Source of the DNA: Chitinophagales bacterium
Lineage (GTDB): Bacteria > Bacteroidota > Bacteroidia > Chitinophagales > Chitinophagaceae
NCBI GenBank assembly: GCA_017303855.1
Contig: JAFLBL010000001.1
Location: 439,978-503,977, forward strand
Direction of reading: 5' to 3'
DNA length: 64,000 bases
Shown: in pieces, positions 49,477 through 59,047 of the stretch
Layout of the letters: every line of letters begins with the position of its first letter
How positions within the stretch are numbered: the stretch's first letter is position 1
Made by a program: the position numbers and the translations under genes
Notes under the pieces: model-generated
Told to the model about the DNA's origin: nothing
Seen by the model: the letters and a program-made list of their open reading frames with translations, nothing else
Database searches by the model: none

Positions 49477-51915
49477 ATGAAACTCCTTCTTCTGTCCATT
49501 GCCTTACTTACTCAGCTCGTCAGTTTCGCCCAGGACGGCTATAAAACCCCGCCCAAAGACGTGGCCGATATGTTACTCGCCAAACGACCGCCGAATGTGA
49601 GTGTGGACGATAAAGGAGAATGGATGTTGTTTATGGAAAGCAGCAGTTATCCCTCCGTAGCTGAACTGGCCCGGCCGGAATTACGGATCGCTGGTTTGCG
49701 GATCAATCCCGCGAATTTTGCACCCAGTCGCCAGACATTTATTACCGGCCTCTATCTCCGGAACAGTAAGACCGATAAAGAATATAAGATTGCCGGATTA
49801 CCCTCGCCATTATATGCCGGCAGTGTATCCTGGAGCGGGAATGATAAAAAAATTGCGTTTACCCACACTACCGAAAACCGGGTAGACCTCTACGTAATAG
49901 ATGTAGCTACCCAGAAAGCCTCAAGGATCAATAAAACCGCGTTGAATACCACCAGCGGCGGTTATTCCTGGTATGATGACAATACGCTCCTGTACCGCGG
50001 GATCATCAAACCCGCCAGTGCTGCTCCTCAGAAGCCTGCTGTACCGGACGGACCTACCGTACAGGAGAATTATGGCAAAGCCGCTCCCCGTCCAACTTTC
50101 CAGGACCTGATAAAAAGTCCGTATGATGAGCAGTTGTATGCTTTTTATGCCACTACGCAATTGATTAAAAACACCAACGGAACGGAAACCAAAATCGGTC
50201 AGCCGGCCATTTACAGCAGTGTGGTTGTATCTCCCGATAAAAAATACCTGCTGATCAGGACCTTGAAAAAACCGTTTTCGTATACCGTACCGGCCGGTGG
50301 ATTTCCGGCACTGGTCAGTATTACGGATATGACCGGGAAACAAGTCAGATTACTGGCTGATCAGCCTTCTGCAGAAACAGCTCCGTCCGGTTATGACAAT
50401 GTGCAGCCACTTGCCCGTGGTTTTGAGTGGAGGGATGACCATCCGTCCACCATTGTTTGGTGTATGCCTCTTGACAGCGGCCTGATTAAAAAAGAAGTGG
50501 AGTATCACGATGCGGTATATGCGCAGAAAGCTCCTTTTACAGGGGAGCCTGAATTGTTGTTTAAAACAAAAATGCGGTACAGCGGTATTACCTGGGGCAC
50601 GGAAAGTCTGGCCATTGTAACGGAAGGTCTCCGCAGCAAACAGCTTACACAGATTGACCGGTATCATCCAGTCACCGGTGATCTCGAAAAACTCATCACC
50701 CGGAATACCACGGATGCTTATTCCAGTCCCGGTTTCCCGGTAACTCATCCAAACCAGTATGGCAAAAACGTATTGTGGACGATTGACAATGGCAACAAGA
50801 TCCTGCTCAATAATCCCACCGGCAGTTCCCCGAAGGGCGATCTTCCCTTCCTGCTGAGTTATGATGTACACAAGAAGAAAGCAGATACTCTCTGGCGTTG
50901 TGCAGAGGGATGGTTTGAGAATGTGGTACGGGTGCTGGATGCTGAAAAAGGCATACTGCTGACGTCCCGTGAAAATGAAAAAGAAGTACCCAATTACTGG
51001 ATTAAGCATACCAAACTCAGAATTGCCGATCGTCAGCTCACCCGCTTTGGCAATCCCTATCCGCAGATGGAGGGAGTAACCAAGGAAAAAATAAAATACA
51101 AGCGGGCCGATGGCGTGGACCTTACCGGTGATTTGTATTTGCCGAAGGGATATAATAAAGAAAGAGACGGCAAACTGCCGGTCTTTATCTGGGCCTATCC
51201 TGCTGAATACAATTCAGCCGCAGATGCCGCCCAGATCAGGGGTAGTGAACACCGCTTTACCATGGTAGGCGGCGGATCACCTGTCTTTTATGTAACACAG
51301 GGGTATGCAGTACTCAACAATGCCGAAATGCCTATTGTAGCCAGCAGTAAGGACAAAAAGCCTAACGATGATTTTATACAGCAGCTCACCATGAATGCAG
51401 AAGCGGCCATTCGGGTGCTTGACTCCATGGGTGTAGGTGATAAAAACAAAATGGCAGTAGGCGGACACAGTTATGGCGCGTTTATGACGGCCAACCTGCT
51501 CGCGCATACCAAACTTTTCAAAGCCGGTATTGCCCGCAGCGGTGCCTATAACCGCAGTCTCACCCCCTTTGGCTTCCAGAACGAAGACCGTACGTATTGG
51601 CAGGCCACTGAGCTATATAACAATATGAGTCCCTTCAACTATGCCGACAATATCAAGACCCCGCTCCTGCTGATACACGGCGAAATGGACAACAATACAG
51701 GCACTTTCCCCATCCAGAGTGAACGGATGTACAATGCCGTAAAGGGTCATGGCGGCACTGTCCGGTATGTCAGTCTCCCCTACGAATCACATGGCTATGC
51801 CGGCCGCGAAAACCTTATGCACGTACTTGCCGAACAGTTTGAGTGGATGGAGAAATATGTGAAAGGGAATGAGGGAAAGCCTGGTGCCGGGAAAGAAGAG
51901 AAGAGGGGGTTTTGA
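49477..51915 (+). CDS. S9 family serine peptidase (prolyl oligopeptidase class, exported)
   Basis: An 812-residue peptidase. Signal LLLLSIALLTQLVSFA, then a beta-propeller-like N-terminal region (to about 560; units such as LYVIDVATQKASRI), and a C-terminal alpha/beta hydrolase: VDLTGDLYLPKGYN, nucleophile Ser665 in GGHSYGAFMT, LLLIHGEMDNNTGTF with the catalytic Asp, and LPYESHGYAGREN with the catalytic His. The layout resembles glutamyl endopeptidase-like or acylaminoacyl-peptidase-like S9 members; exact specificity is uncertain. Probably periplasmic or cell-surface, degrading peptides. It is divergent from the SprB-repeat gene. Confidence 0.92.
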   Translation: MKLLLLSIALLTQLVSFAQDGYKTPPKDVADMLLAKRPPNVSVDDKGEWMLFMESSSYPSVAELARPELRIAGLRINPANFAPSRQTFITGLYLRNSKTDKEYKIAGLPSPLYAGSVSWSGNDKKIAFTHTTENRVDLYVIDVATQKASRINKTALNTTSGGYSWYDDNTLLYRGIIKPASAAPQKPAVPDGPTVQENYGKAAPRPTFQDLIKSPYDEQLYAFYATTQLIKNTNGTETKIGQPAIYSSVVVSPDKKYLLIRTLKKPFSYTVPAGGFPALVSITDMTGKQVRLLADQPSAETAPSGYDNVQPLARGFEWRDDHPSTIVWCMPLDSGLIKKEVEYHDAVYAQKAPFTGEPELLFKTKMRYSGITWGTESLAIVTEGLRSKQLTQIDRYHPVTGDLEKLITRNTTDAYSSPGFPVTHPNQYGKNVLWTIDNGNKILLNNPTGSSPKGDLPFLLSYDVHKKKADTLWRCAEGWFENVVRVLDAEKGILLTSRENEKEVPNYWIKHTKLRIADRQLTRFGNPYPQMEGVTKEKIKYKRADGVDLTGDLYLPKGYNKERDGKLPVFIWAYPAEYNSAADAAQIRGSEHRFTMVGGGSPVFYVTQGYAVLNNAEMPIVASSKDKKPNDDFIQQLTMNAEAAIRVLDSMGVGDKNKMAVGGHSYGAFMTANLLAHTKLFKAGIARSGAYNRSLTPFGFQNEDRTYWQATELYNNMSPFNYADNIKTPLLLIHGEMDNNTGTFPIQSERMYNAVKGHGGTVRYVSLPYESHGYAGRENLMHVLAEQFEWMEKYVKGNEGKPGAGKEEKRGF

Positions 51916-52039
51916 GGCGAACCTCTGATTTTTTAAATGCAGCATGGGGTCTGAATGAAATACCCCATGTCCAGGCATGCCGTTGCTACCTAAAAAAGAC
52001 AAAAAAATACTACAAAAAAACAACCACTATTTATTTTAA

Positions 52040-52495
52040 ATGTCTTTTCACCCTTTACATACAGTGACCAGCATATGTATTACTATCTTGCTCTCCTGCA
52101 CCAACCAAAAAATCGAAACCGGTCAGACCCTGAAAAAAGAAACCACCGATCTCATCCGGTCACTTGGACTGCTTAATGAAGGAGAGCAGATCATTCAATA
52201 TTATTCCAACTACAAACCAAGCAGGGCCGGCAGTTTTTTCACCACGAAAAGGATCGCGCATTACTGGCTGGATGACAATGATAAATCGAAAAACGACACG
52301 AGCTCAGCCTTTTATCCGGAGATCGCCGCTATCGACACTACTTATGCCGTCCGGGATACCTATGCACAGTATATGACCATCACCAAAAAGGACAGTTCGC
52401 AGTTTAATCTCTACGTGGACGGCAAAAAACATGAGGTTAGATCCTTTTTTGAAGAAGCTATACTAACCTGGAAGAAAAACATAAATAAAGAGTGA
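52040..52495 (+). CDS. Putative small lipoprotein, unknown function
   Basis: A 151-residue protein with a lipobox-like ILLSC at about residues 16-20 (MSFHPLHTVTSICITILLSC). The mature part is hydrophilic and acidic (KKETTDLIRSLGLLNEGEQI, FTTKRIAHYWLDDNDKSKND). No family recognised. It is followed by a 312-base gap filled by a repeat copy. Confidence 0.65.
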   Translation: MSFHPLHTVTSICITILLSCTNQKIETGQTLKKETTDLIRSLGLLNEGEQIIQYYSNYKPSRAGSFFTTKRIAHYWLDDNDKSKNDTSSAFYPEIAAIDTTYAVRDTYAQYMTITKKDSSQFNLYVDGKKHEVRSFFEEAILTWKKNINKE

Positions 52496-52548
52496 TTGTC
52501 TCATTCTTCGCACATGTCTTACCAAATCCCGGGTTCATTTGTGAATTA

Positions 52549-52740
52549 GTTGTGAGATGTGAGTTGTGGGTTGTGTGTTGTCAGCCCTCCTAATTAACTC
52601 AAGGTTTCAGTCGAACGAAATCTAAACACCTAAACAACTCAACGACTCAACTGAATCAGTTGTGTGTTGTGAGACATGAGGCCTCCGATGATGTATCCTT
52701 ATCAACCTTTTAACCTTTCAACTTTTCAACCTTTCCAACC
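52549..52740 (-). repeat. Composite interspersed repeat, copy A (reverse orientation)
   Basis: Fills most of the 312-base gap between the lipoprotein and the next gene. Read on the minus strand it has GGTTGATAAGGATACATCAT, then CACAACTGATTCAGTTGAG, TCGTTGAGTTGTTTAGG, TTTCGTTCGACTGAAACC and GAGGGCTGACAACACACAAC, in the same order as copies at 58906 and 60501. Confidence 0.8.
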
Positions 52741-52807
52741 ACCATTAATACTAACTTTACACCTGCGTCATTACCCCGATACCACATTTCCAGCTTAAAA
52801 GCAAAAT

Positions 52808-53230
52808 ATGAATTCGATTCTATTTCCGGCGATTGAGGAGTTTCTCCGTGAGAAAGACCGCAACAAAGTACAGCATGTAGAGTTGCTGATACCCGGACAA
52901 GACTTTGAGATCCGGATAATGGATGCATCGCTTCTGATAGAAAACAGCGGCGAGGAAAACAATAAAGCCCTTGTTTACATTTCTGTAAATAACAAGTCGA
53001 AACAGGGAATCCGTATTATCAAATCGGCTGAAATGCTGGACACTTTTAAAAACTATAAAGCCGGGGATGCACATCGCCGGTTTATCAGGTTCTTATTGTT
53101 GCCTCCTGCTTACAAAAAACTGACCAATGAAATAACCGCCATTATAAACGACCTGTTTCCCAAAATCAAACTATCCGACATCCGTGCCAATTTGATCCGT
53201 CGCGATAATCGGACCATAATCGAAGAATAA
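52808..53230 (+). CDS. Hypothetical protein, 140 residues
   Basis: A soluble-looking protein with no signal peptide, mixed charge and no motif I recognise. Features: an initial helix (LFPAIEEFLREKDRNKVQHV), a hydrophobic LLIENSGEENNKALVYISVN, and a C-terminal ITAIINDLFPKIKLSDIRAN. Coding is supported by its length, codon pattern and clean ATG, but function is unknown. It stands alone between a repeat copy and the VanZ-like gene. Confidence 0.6.
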   Translation: MNSILFPAIEEFLREKDRNKVQHVELLIPGQDFEIRIMDASLLIENSGEENNKALVYISVNNKSKQGIRIIKSAEMLDTFKNYKAGDAHRRFIRFLLLPPAYKKLTNEITAIINDLFPKIKLSDIRANLIRRDNRTIIEE

Positions 53231-53358
53231 CAACCTCCCCCCTATTACGTAACTTTATCGAGGAGAAATTGAAAATGTAAATTAAGCGTGGATCATAGTG
53301 ATATTGCAGAGCAGGAAATTTATAGATTACATCGAAATACCAAGCCAGAAAATAAAGC

Positions 53359-53751
53359 TTGAAAAACAATAAAAGCATACTACTCATAGTCGCTATTTCC
53401 CTCATTACAGCGGCCCTGCACCTTCTTGCCGGCCCCGGATACACCGGCCCCTTCCGTCCATTTGTAACCGGTTACCTGATTGACCTGGTACTCCCCATGA
53501 ACCTCTACCTTTTGCTGCAGGTCGGTGGCCGGAAACATTTTTCCATTAATACGACAAGGATAGGGGCAGCGGTATTTACTTTTGGATTTGGTGTACTGGT
53601 GGAGACGCTCCAGCATTTCAAAATTGACTTTCTCGGCCGGACATACGACCCCTGGGATCTGTTGATGTATGCTGCGGGCGTATGCCTGGGTTTGGCTATC
53701 GATTTGAGGATCCTTGAACCTCTTGAAAAAGAAGCCGGGAAAAACCAGTAA
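53359..53751 (+). CDS. VanZ-like / DUF2809-like small membrane protein
   Basis: A 130-residue protein with about four hydrophobic segments (ILLIVAISLITAALHLLA, YLIDLVLPMNLYLLLQV, IGAAVFTFGFGVLVETLQ, LLMYAAGVCLGLAI). The DPWDLLMYAAGVCLG pattern after a short loop is reminiscent of VanZ-family proteins, but the domain limits are uncertain; DUF2809 is the alternative. The start is TTG 53359. Function unknown; any link to glycopeptide resistance would be only by name. Confidence 0.6.
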   Translation: MKNNKSILLIVAISLITAALHLLAGPGYTGPFRPFVTGYLIDLVLPMNLYLLLQVGGRKHFSINTTRIGAAVFTFGFGVLVETLQHFKIDFLGRTYDPWDLLMYAAGVCLGLAIDLRILEPLEKEAGKNQ

Positions 53752-53803
53752 GCGGGAAAAGCCGGTTTTACTGTTTCATGTTATAAATTCGTAAATTAAC
53801 TTT

Positions 53804-54331
53804 ATGAACAAAAACCTCCTCATCAGCTGCATCGCCCTGTGCTCCTTTCTCAGCGGTTTTGCCGTCAACCATTTTCTGGCCAGCAACCGGCAGGAAACAG
53901 GCTCCTACAAAAAAGTAACCGGTATCGGCGGCATTTTTTTTAAATGCAAGGACCCTAAACAACTGAAAGAATGGTACAAGACCCACCTTGGCTTCAATGT
54001 AAATGATTACGGGGCCGTTTTTGAATGGCGGCAGGCAGCGGATTCCAGTCAGAAAGGCTATAGTCAGTGGAGCCCCTTCAAGGAAACGACGACATACTTC
54101 ACTCCTTCCACAAAAGATTTCATGATCAATTACCGGGTTGGTAACATCGAACGGCTTGTGGCGGCATTGCAACAAAACGGGGTAACCATTACCGATACAA
54201 TTGAAAGCTACGAATATGGTAAATTTGTACATATCATGGACCCCGAGGGCAATAAAATTGAACTATGGGAGCCAAACGATATCGTGTACGGGCAAATGGG
54301 TAAACAAGCCGGTTATCAAACTATAAAATAA
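53804..54331 (+). CDS. VOC-fold (glyoxalase/bleomycin-resistance-like) protein with N-terminal anchor
   Basis: A 175-residue VOC-superfamily protein. The N-terminal [20 protein letters not shown] is a signal or anchor helix, followed by a single VOC domain: [56 protein letters not shown] and [17 protein letters not shown], the last carrying the usual metal-ligand Glu. One domain has two beta-alpha-beta modules, so a homodimer is expected. An extracytoplasmic VOC protein is unusual, as most are cytoplasmic. Substrate unknown. Confidence 0.8.
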   Translation: MNKNLLISCIALCSFLSGFAVNHFLASNRQETGSYKKVTGIGGIFFKCKDPKQLKEWYKTHLGFNVNDYGAVFEWRQAADSSQKGYSQWSPFKETTTYFTPSTKDFMINYRVGNIERLVAALQQNGVTITDTIESYEYGKFVHIMDPEGNKIELWEPNDIVYGQMGKQAGYQTIK

Positions 54332-54350
54332 ACTGCCAAACCTGATTTTC

Positions 54351-54701
54351 ATGGACAATCAACGCGTATTCAGGTATGCTTTCGCCAGTATTTACCCGCA
54401 TTATATTCAGAAAGCGGAAAAGAAAGGCCGTAGCCAGGAAGAACTGGATACAGTTATATGCTGGCTGACCGGCTACAGCAGAAAACAACTTCATCAGCAG
54501 ATTGAGAAAAAAGTGGATCTCGAAGCTTTTTTTGACCAGGCGCCTCAACTACATCCCAACGCGTCCCTGATTACCGGACTGATCTGCGGGTACCGGGTGG
54601 AAGAGATTGAAGACAAACTGATGCAGAAGATACGCTATATGGACAAGCTGGTGGATGAACTGGCAAAGGGAAAGAAAATGGAAAAAATTCTGAGAAGCTG
54701 A
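54351..54701 (+). CDS. DUF2200 family protein
   Basis: A 116-residue protein matching DUF2200 by its [20 protein letters not shown] and [20 protein letters not shown] segments. The family is small, helical, of unknown function; I see no catalytic motif. It lies 19 bases after the VOC gene, so cotranscription is likely. Confidence 0.85.
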   Translation: MDNQRVFRYAFASIYPHYIQKAEKKGRSQEELDTVICWLTGYSRKQLHQQIEKKVDLEAFFDQAPQLHPNASLITGLICGYRVEEIEDKLMQKIRYMDKLVDELAKGKKMEKILRS

Positions 54702-54846
54702 AACTATGTCATTCAGGAGAAACTCATTTCAACCAGGAAGAGCCCATCCGTTAAACGTTTATAGTGACCAAAACATAGTCAATCGCTAAATATAATTTTA
54801 TATTGCAGCAATAGTCCCGTTTATTCTTAAAGCAATAAAGAACAGT

Positions 54847-55416
54847 ATGGCTACAAAAAACAAAAAAAGCTTATCCCCCGCTCAGCAGACCAGTCTGCTC
54901 AATTTGCTGAAGACCCGTTTTGATAAAAACCCGCAACGACATAAAGGCCTTGACTGGAACGCCGTGGAAAAAAAGCTGAAAGCCAGTCCGGAAAAGTTAT
55001 GGTCATTGCAGGAAATGGAAAACACCGGCGGTGAGCCTGACCTGGTGGGACAGGATAAAAAGACCGGTGAATACCTGTTTTATGATTGTGCCGTTGAAAG
55101 TCCGGCCGGCCGCCGAAGCCTCTGCTTTGACAGGGAGGCCCTGGATGCCAGAAAAGAAAACAAACCTGCCGGCAATGTATTGGAAATGGCCGAAGCAATG
55201 GGCATTGAACTGTTAACAGAAACGGATTATCGCGCCTTACAGCAACTCGGAAAATTCGACAGCAAAACTTCCAGCTGGATAACAACACCAGCCAATATCC
55301 GTAAACTCGGCGGTGCCCTCTTTGCCGATTACCGGTATGGGAATGTATTTGTATATCACAATGGCGCCGCTTCGTATTATGCAGCCAGAGGATTCCGGGG
55401 TTCGCTGCGAGTATAA
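54847..55416 (+). CDS. DUF4256 family protein
   Basis: A 189-residue cytoplasmic protein: LLKTRFDKNPQRHKGLDWNA, VEKKLKASPEKLWSLQEMEN, GGEPDLVGQDKKTGEYLFYD and AVESPAGRRSLCFDREALDA all match DUF4256. The family is of unknown function. The end has GALFADYRYGNVFVYHNGAA. Its stop is 27 bases from the stop of the convergent oxidoreductase gene. Confidence 0.9.
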   Translation: MATKNKKSLSPAQQTSLLNLLKTRFDKNPQRHKGLDWNAVEKKLKASPEKLWSLQEMENTGGEPDLVGQDKKTGEYLFYDCAVESPAGRRSLCFDREALDARKENKPAGNVLEMAEAMGIELLTETDYRALQQLGKFDSKTSSWITTPANIRKLGGALFADYRYGNVFVYHNGAASYYAARGFRGSLRV

Positions 55417-55443
55417 TGTGTGATTAAAGAGAAGCCCACTCAC

Positions 55444-56799
55444 CTAATACTTAAACACTTTTCCTCCCACCATCACCTGCTGTGTCTTTGCATTAAATGT
55501 GGCTTTACCACCGGTGCGTACGGCCGCATTGGTCATAATGGTTGCAATGGAATGATTGTACCCCGCTTCCACCGGCGCATTGGGTTGTTTGCGGCTGCGG
55601 ATACACTCCATCCAGTTGCGCATATGCGCGGACGTGAGACGATCCGCCCCGGTATTAGCAGAAGCCACCACTTTATCTGCTTTCTCCACAAGCGACAACT
55701 CGGGGAGCAGATTAGCCTTCATACCCATGGCCGCAGCCATTCTTTCGCTGAGTCCGCCCTTGGGTGAGACTTTATTCGTGATGAGGTTGAGTTCGCCCCC
55801 GTTGGCATAATAAATCTCAGAAGGATTCTCATCGCCATTGTGCATACGGGAAGCAAAGGATACCTGGAAGCCGGAGGTCTTATCCGTTTCCGGGCCATAA
55901 TCAAATACCGCCAGCGTGGTATCCCAGTTTTTGCGACCGTCTTTCCACATATAAATTCCGCCATTGGCCACTACGGAACGCGGGTGTGTAAGTCCGCTGA
56001 ACCAATGCACCGTATCAATCTGGTGACTCATCCATTGACCGGGCATACCGGATGAATAAGGCCAGAACAAACGATATTCCAGGTATTTGCGTGGATCCCA
56101 CTTCTCAAAAGGCCGGTTCAATAAGAACCGTTTCCAGTCCGTATCTTCTTCTTTACATTTTTCCACCAGGGCCGGTCTTCTCCAGCGACCAGGCTGATTC
56201 ACATTCCAGGTGAGTTCCACCATGGTAATCGGACCAAATTTTCCCGACTGAATAAATTCAGCCGCCGCAGTATAATTACCCCCGCTCCTTCTTTGTGATC
56301 CGATCTGCACAATCTGCGAAGAAGCTTTCACGGCTTTGAAAGCTGCAATATTATCGTCCATGGTTTCGGCAAAGGGCTTTTCCACATAAGCATCTTTCTT
56401 TGCCTTTACCGCTTCAATACAATGCAGGGCATGCTGAAAATCGGCGGTGGCAATGATCACCGCATCCACCTCTTTCAACGCATATAGCTCTTCATTATTC
56501 CGGCAGGCCGTAATTTCATGTCCCATCGCATTTTTCAGAAAGGCCTCGCCTTCCTCTCTCCGGAGTTTCCAGATATCTGACACGGCCACAAAATCAAAAT
56601 TGAGTTCCTTGTAATGATTCAGGAAACTGGGAAACAGGGCCTGCCGGAACCGGTCTGAAAAGCCAATGGCACCAAGTCTGACCCGGTCATTGGCCCCAAG
56701 TATACGACCATAACTTTTTGCGGACATACTCATTGCACCGAGGTAGAGGCCTGCGGCGGTGAGGGAGGAGTTCTTGATGAAGTGACGACGCGTTGCCAT
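55444..56799 (-). CDS. Gfo/Idh/MocA family oxidoreductase with Tat signal
   Basis: A 451-residue NAD(P)-dependent oxidoreductase. The frame runs 29 codons further upstream into a repeat, but ATG 56799 begins MATRRHFIKNSSLTAAGLYL, a twin-arginine signal, so this is the start. The Rossmann part has RVRLGAIGFSDRFRQALFPS; the substrate part has VEKPFAETMDDNI (the conserved E-K-P motif) and GQWMSHQIDTVHWFSG. Exported Gfo/Idh/MocA proteins of this type act on sugars, probably by oxidising C3, using a retained cofactor. It follows the DUF1080 gene on the same strand, and the two probably act together. Confidence 0.9.
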   Translation of the reverse strand: MATRRHFIKNSSLTAAGLYLGAMSMSAKSYGRILGANDRVRLGAIGFSDRFRQALFPSFLNHYKELNFDFVAVSDIWKLRREEGEAFLKNAMGHEITACRNNEELYALKEVDAVIIATADFQHALHCIEAVKAKKDAYVEKPFAETMDDNIAAFKAVKASSQIVQIGSQRRSGGNYTAAAEFIQSGKFGPITMVELTWNVNQPGRWRRPALVEKCKEEDTDWKRFLLNRPFEKWDPRKYLEYRLFWPYSSGMPGQWMSHQIDTVHWFSGLTHPRSVVANGGIYMWKDGRKNWDTTLAVFDYGPETDKTSGFQVSFASRMHNGDENPSEIYYANGGELNLITNKVSPKGGLSERMAAAMGMKANLLPELSLVEKADKVVASANTGADRLTSAHMRNWMECIRSRKQPNAPVEAGYNHSIATIMTNAAVRTGGKATFNAKTQQVMVGGKVFKY

Positions 56800-56825
56800 G
56801 TTGAGTGTTTGTTTATTTGCAAATT

Positions 56826-56917
56826 TACTTTGAGTTGATAAGCTGATAGGTTTATAAGTTGACAAGGAAGATCTCACCCATATCAACCTTTCAACTTGTC
56901 AACGTTTCAACTATCCT
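56826..56917. repeat. GTTGATAAGCTGATAGG / CTATCAACCTTTCAACTT inverted repeat
   Basis: Between the DUF1080 and Gfo/Idh genes. The left half GAGTTGATAAGCTGATAGG and TTTATAAGTTGACAAGG face a right half ATATCAACCTTTCAACTTG and TCAACGTTTCAACTATCC. It is the same word family as 770-860. Confidence 0.6.
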
Positions 56918-58291
56918 TCATTTGAGTGCCTTTACCTTAACCGACCGATACCACACTTCATTCCCATGATCCTGCAGCAGGATATGTCCTTTCTCCGCTT
57001 CTCCGAAGTTTTTCCAGACCACATATTTGCTGATGGCCACGAGGTCGCGGAATTCTTTGGAACCCCTGATATATTCAAGCACTTTCACGCCGTTGAGGTA
57101 ATGCTCCACTTTATTGTTGGGATACACAACTACCCGGCCGATATTCCAGGCTCCAATGGGACGAAGGAAACGTTTCTGTTTATCCGCTTTGATCAGGTCG
57201 TACAGGGAAGCCAGTGTGCGGTTGCCATCACGCCCCAGTTTAGCATCCGGATGCAGGGTATCATCCAGTACCTGGTATTCAGGGCCGATAGCGGAGCCTG
57301 CTGTTTTTTCATTCAGGGTTACAAAGTATTTTACCCCGCTATTAGCACCCGGGGTAAGTTTAAACTCAAAGGACAGATCAAAAGCGCTGTATTGCTCCGT
57401 CGTAATTATATCACCGCCATTGGCCGCTTCTTTTCCTTCGGAAGAAAGCACATGCAGGTTGCCACCGGAGATATCCCAACCGGATGCAGGGAAAGCGGTT
57501 CCTTTGGCACTGATCCAGCCTTTGCTGCTTTTCCCGTCAAACAACAATGACCACTCCTCTTTCTGCTCATACGCCGTCAGGAAATTGGGTTTTAAATTCA
57601 CTACATAAACACCGGGAGGAAACGGCGTGGGGGTAAGTCCGGTGGTTTTAATGCGGATATTTTTGAATACCACTTTCTTGCCTGCATGCGAGGGATTTCC
57701 AATGGCGTGAACCTGTAATCCGATAAAACCTTTTGTATCGAGTGTATCCACAACATAGGCCGTGGCAATGCCATTGACCCAGGTCTTCATTTCATTTCCG
57801 ATACACTCCACTTTATAATGATTAAAGCTGTTCGGCTTATAGGCGTACTGGGCACGGGCATTCAGTTGCATCGGGTAAAGCCATTCGCGGCGGCCTTCAT
57901 CGTATATTCCGCCGGTCCATCTCCGCCAGGTCGGATCCACTTCACATTGACGGCCATAGACTTTTCCTTCGCCGTTATTACCGGCCGGATCAAAATGACT
58001 CCGGGTCTGTATACCGGAATTGCCTTCTTCATCCTCCACCCATACATCGAGCTCGAGTATAAAATCCCCATATTCTTTTTCAGTGCACAAAAACGTATTG
58101 CGGGTATTCGCCACCGTGGTACCCACAATCGCCCCGTCTTCTACTTTATAAGTCGCTTTACCCCCCAGTATTTTCCAACCGGCGAGATCCTTGCCATTGC
58201 CAAGGCTGGTAAAGCCGGGCTGCGCAGCAATAAACTGATAAGAAACCAATAATACGGGTAATAAAAACCAAGAGTGCCTTTTCATATACAA
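56918..58291 (-). CDS. Double DUF1080 (3-keto-disaccharide hydrolase-like) protein
   Basis: A 457-residue exported protein. Signal HSWFLLPVLLVSYQFIAA, then two DUF1080 (3-keto-disaccharide hydrolase) domains: the first (about 27-215) with KDLAGWKILGGKATYKVEDG, YGDFILELDVWVEDEEGNSG, FNHYKVECIGNEMKTWVNG; the second (about 245-455) with LLFDGKSSKGWISAKGT, FDLSFEFKLTPGANSGVKYF, GRVVVYPNNKVEHYLNGVKV. Start: ATG 58291 or 58285. DUF1080 members are concanavalin-like jelly rolls linked to 3-keto-sugar hydrolysis. It is upstream of the Gfo/Idh/MocA gene in the same direction. Confidence 0.87.
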   Translation of the reverse strand: MYMKRHSWFLLPVLLVSYQFIAAQPGFTSLGNGKDLAGWKILGGKATYKVEDGAIVGTTVANTRNTFLCTEKEYGDFILELDVWVEDEEGNSGIQTRSHFDPAGNNGEGKVYGRQCEVDPTWRRWTGGIYDEGRREWLYPMQLNARAQYAYKPNSFNHYKVECIGNEMKTWVNGIATAYVVDTLDTKGFIGLQVHAIGNPSHAGKKVVFKNIRIKTTGLTPTPFPPGVYVVNLKPNFLTAYEQKEEWSLLFDGKSSKGWISAKGTAFPASGWDISGGNLHVLSSEGKEAANGGDIITTEQYSAFDLSFEFKLTPGANSGVKYFVTLNEKTAGSAIGPEYQVLDDTLHPDAKLGRDGNRTLASLYDLIKADKQKRFLRPIGAWNIGRVVVYPNNKVEHYLNGVKVLEYIRGSKEFRDLVAISKYVVWKNFGEAEKGHILLQDHGNEVWYRSVKVKALK

Positions 58292-58464
58292 TGCTTGAAG
58301 AGATAAAGAATGAAAGTAAATGTAGGAAAAACAGGTTTGTTTTTAAATGATCTTCCTGCCTCATTTATTCACGTTCGTTGCACAAATGCCTTCGATCGTT
58401 TCGGATTAAATCCGTTTTTAATAACTTGAGCCGGATAGAAATCCTGCACCAAAACCATTAATAT

Positions 58465-58920
58465 ATGTATCAACTGCTGCGTACCGATTCTTCCCATACC
58501 GACTTCCGGTTATTGATCAATCAGCTTGACCGTTACCTCATGGGCGTTAACGGTGATCAGCACGATTTCTTTGATCAGTTCAATAAGATCGACAATATCC
58601 GTCATGTTGTAGTGCTTTACCACGAACACCAACCCGCTGCCTGTGGAGCCATCAAAGAGTATGAACCCGGCACCATGGAAGTAAAGCGCATGTTCGTCCC
58701 TCCCGCCCACCGTGGAAAAGGACTCGCTTCCGCTGTATTAACTGAACTCGAAACCTGGGCCGCCGAACTGGGCTATCAGCAGTGTATCCTTGAAACCGGC
58801 GATACTATGCCGGATGCCATAGCCCTTTATAAAAAAAATGGCTATCTGTCCATCCCCAATTACGGGCAGTATGTGGGAGTGAAGTCGAGTGTGTGTTTCG
58901 GGAAGCAGTTGAAAGGTTGA
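58465..58920 (+). CDS. GNAT family N-acetyltransferase
   Basis: A 151-residue acetyltransferase: EVKRMFVPPAHRGKGLASAV holds the acetyl-CoA pyrophosphate loop RGKGLA, followed by LTELETWAAELGYQQCILET and ALYKKNGYLSIPNYG. The substrate is unknown. Its last four codons and stop (GTTGAAAGGTTGA) are part of the composite repeat that continues downstream. It is divergent from the DUF1080 gene. Confidence 0.9.
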   Translation: MYQLLRTDSSHTDFRLLINQLDRYLMGVNGDQHDFFDQFNKIDNIRHVVVLYHEHQPAACGAIKEYEPGTMEVKRMFVPPAHRGKGLASAVLTELETWAAELGYQQCILETGDTMPDAIALYKKNGYLSIPNYGQYVGVKSSVCFGKQLKG

Positions 58921-59047
58921 AAAGTTAAAATGTTGATAAGGACACAACTTGGGTAACCACACATCCCACAACCCACAACTCACATCTGATTCAGTTGAGT
59001 TGTTGAGTTGTATAGATTTCGTTCGGCTGAAAACTACCGTTTCTTTG
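58906..59047 (+). repeat. Composite interspersed repeat, copy B
   Basis: Overlaps the end of the acetyltransferase gene. Contains AGTTGAAAGGTTGAAAAG, TGTTGATAAGGACACAAC, CCCACAACTCACATCTGATT, CAGTTGAGTTGTTGAGTTG and TAGATTTCGTTCGGCTGAAA, in the same order as copy C at 60501 and the reverse of copy A. Confidence 0.8.

Noticed and set aside
51943..51969. Hairpin CATGGGGT/ACCCCATG after the first S9 peptidase
   Set aside because: No T-run follows on either strand, so I did not call it a terminator.
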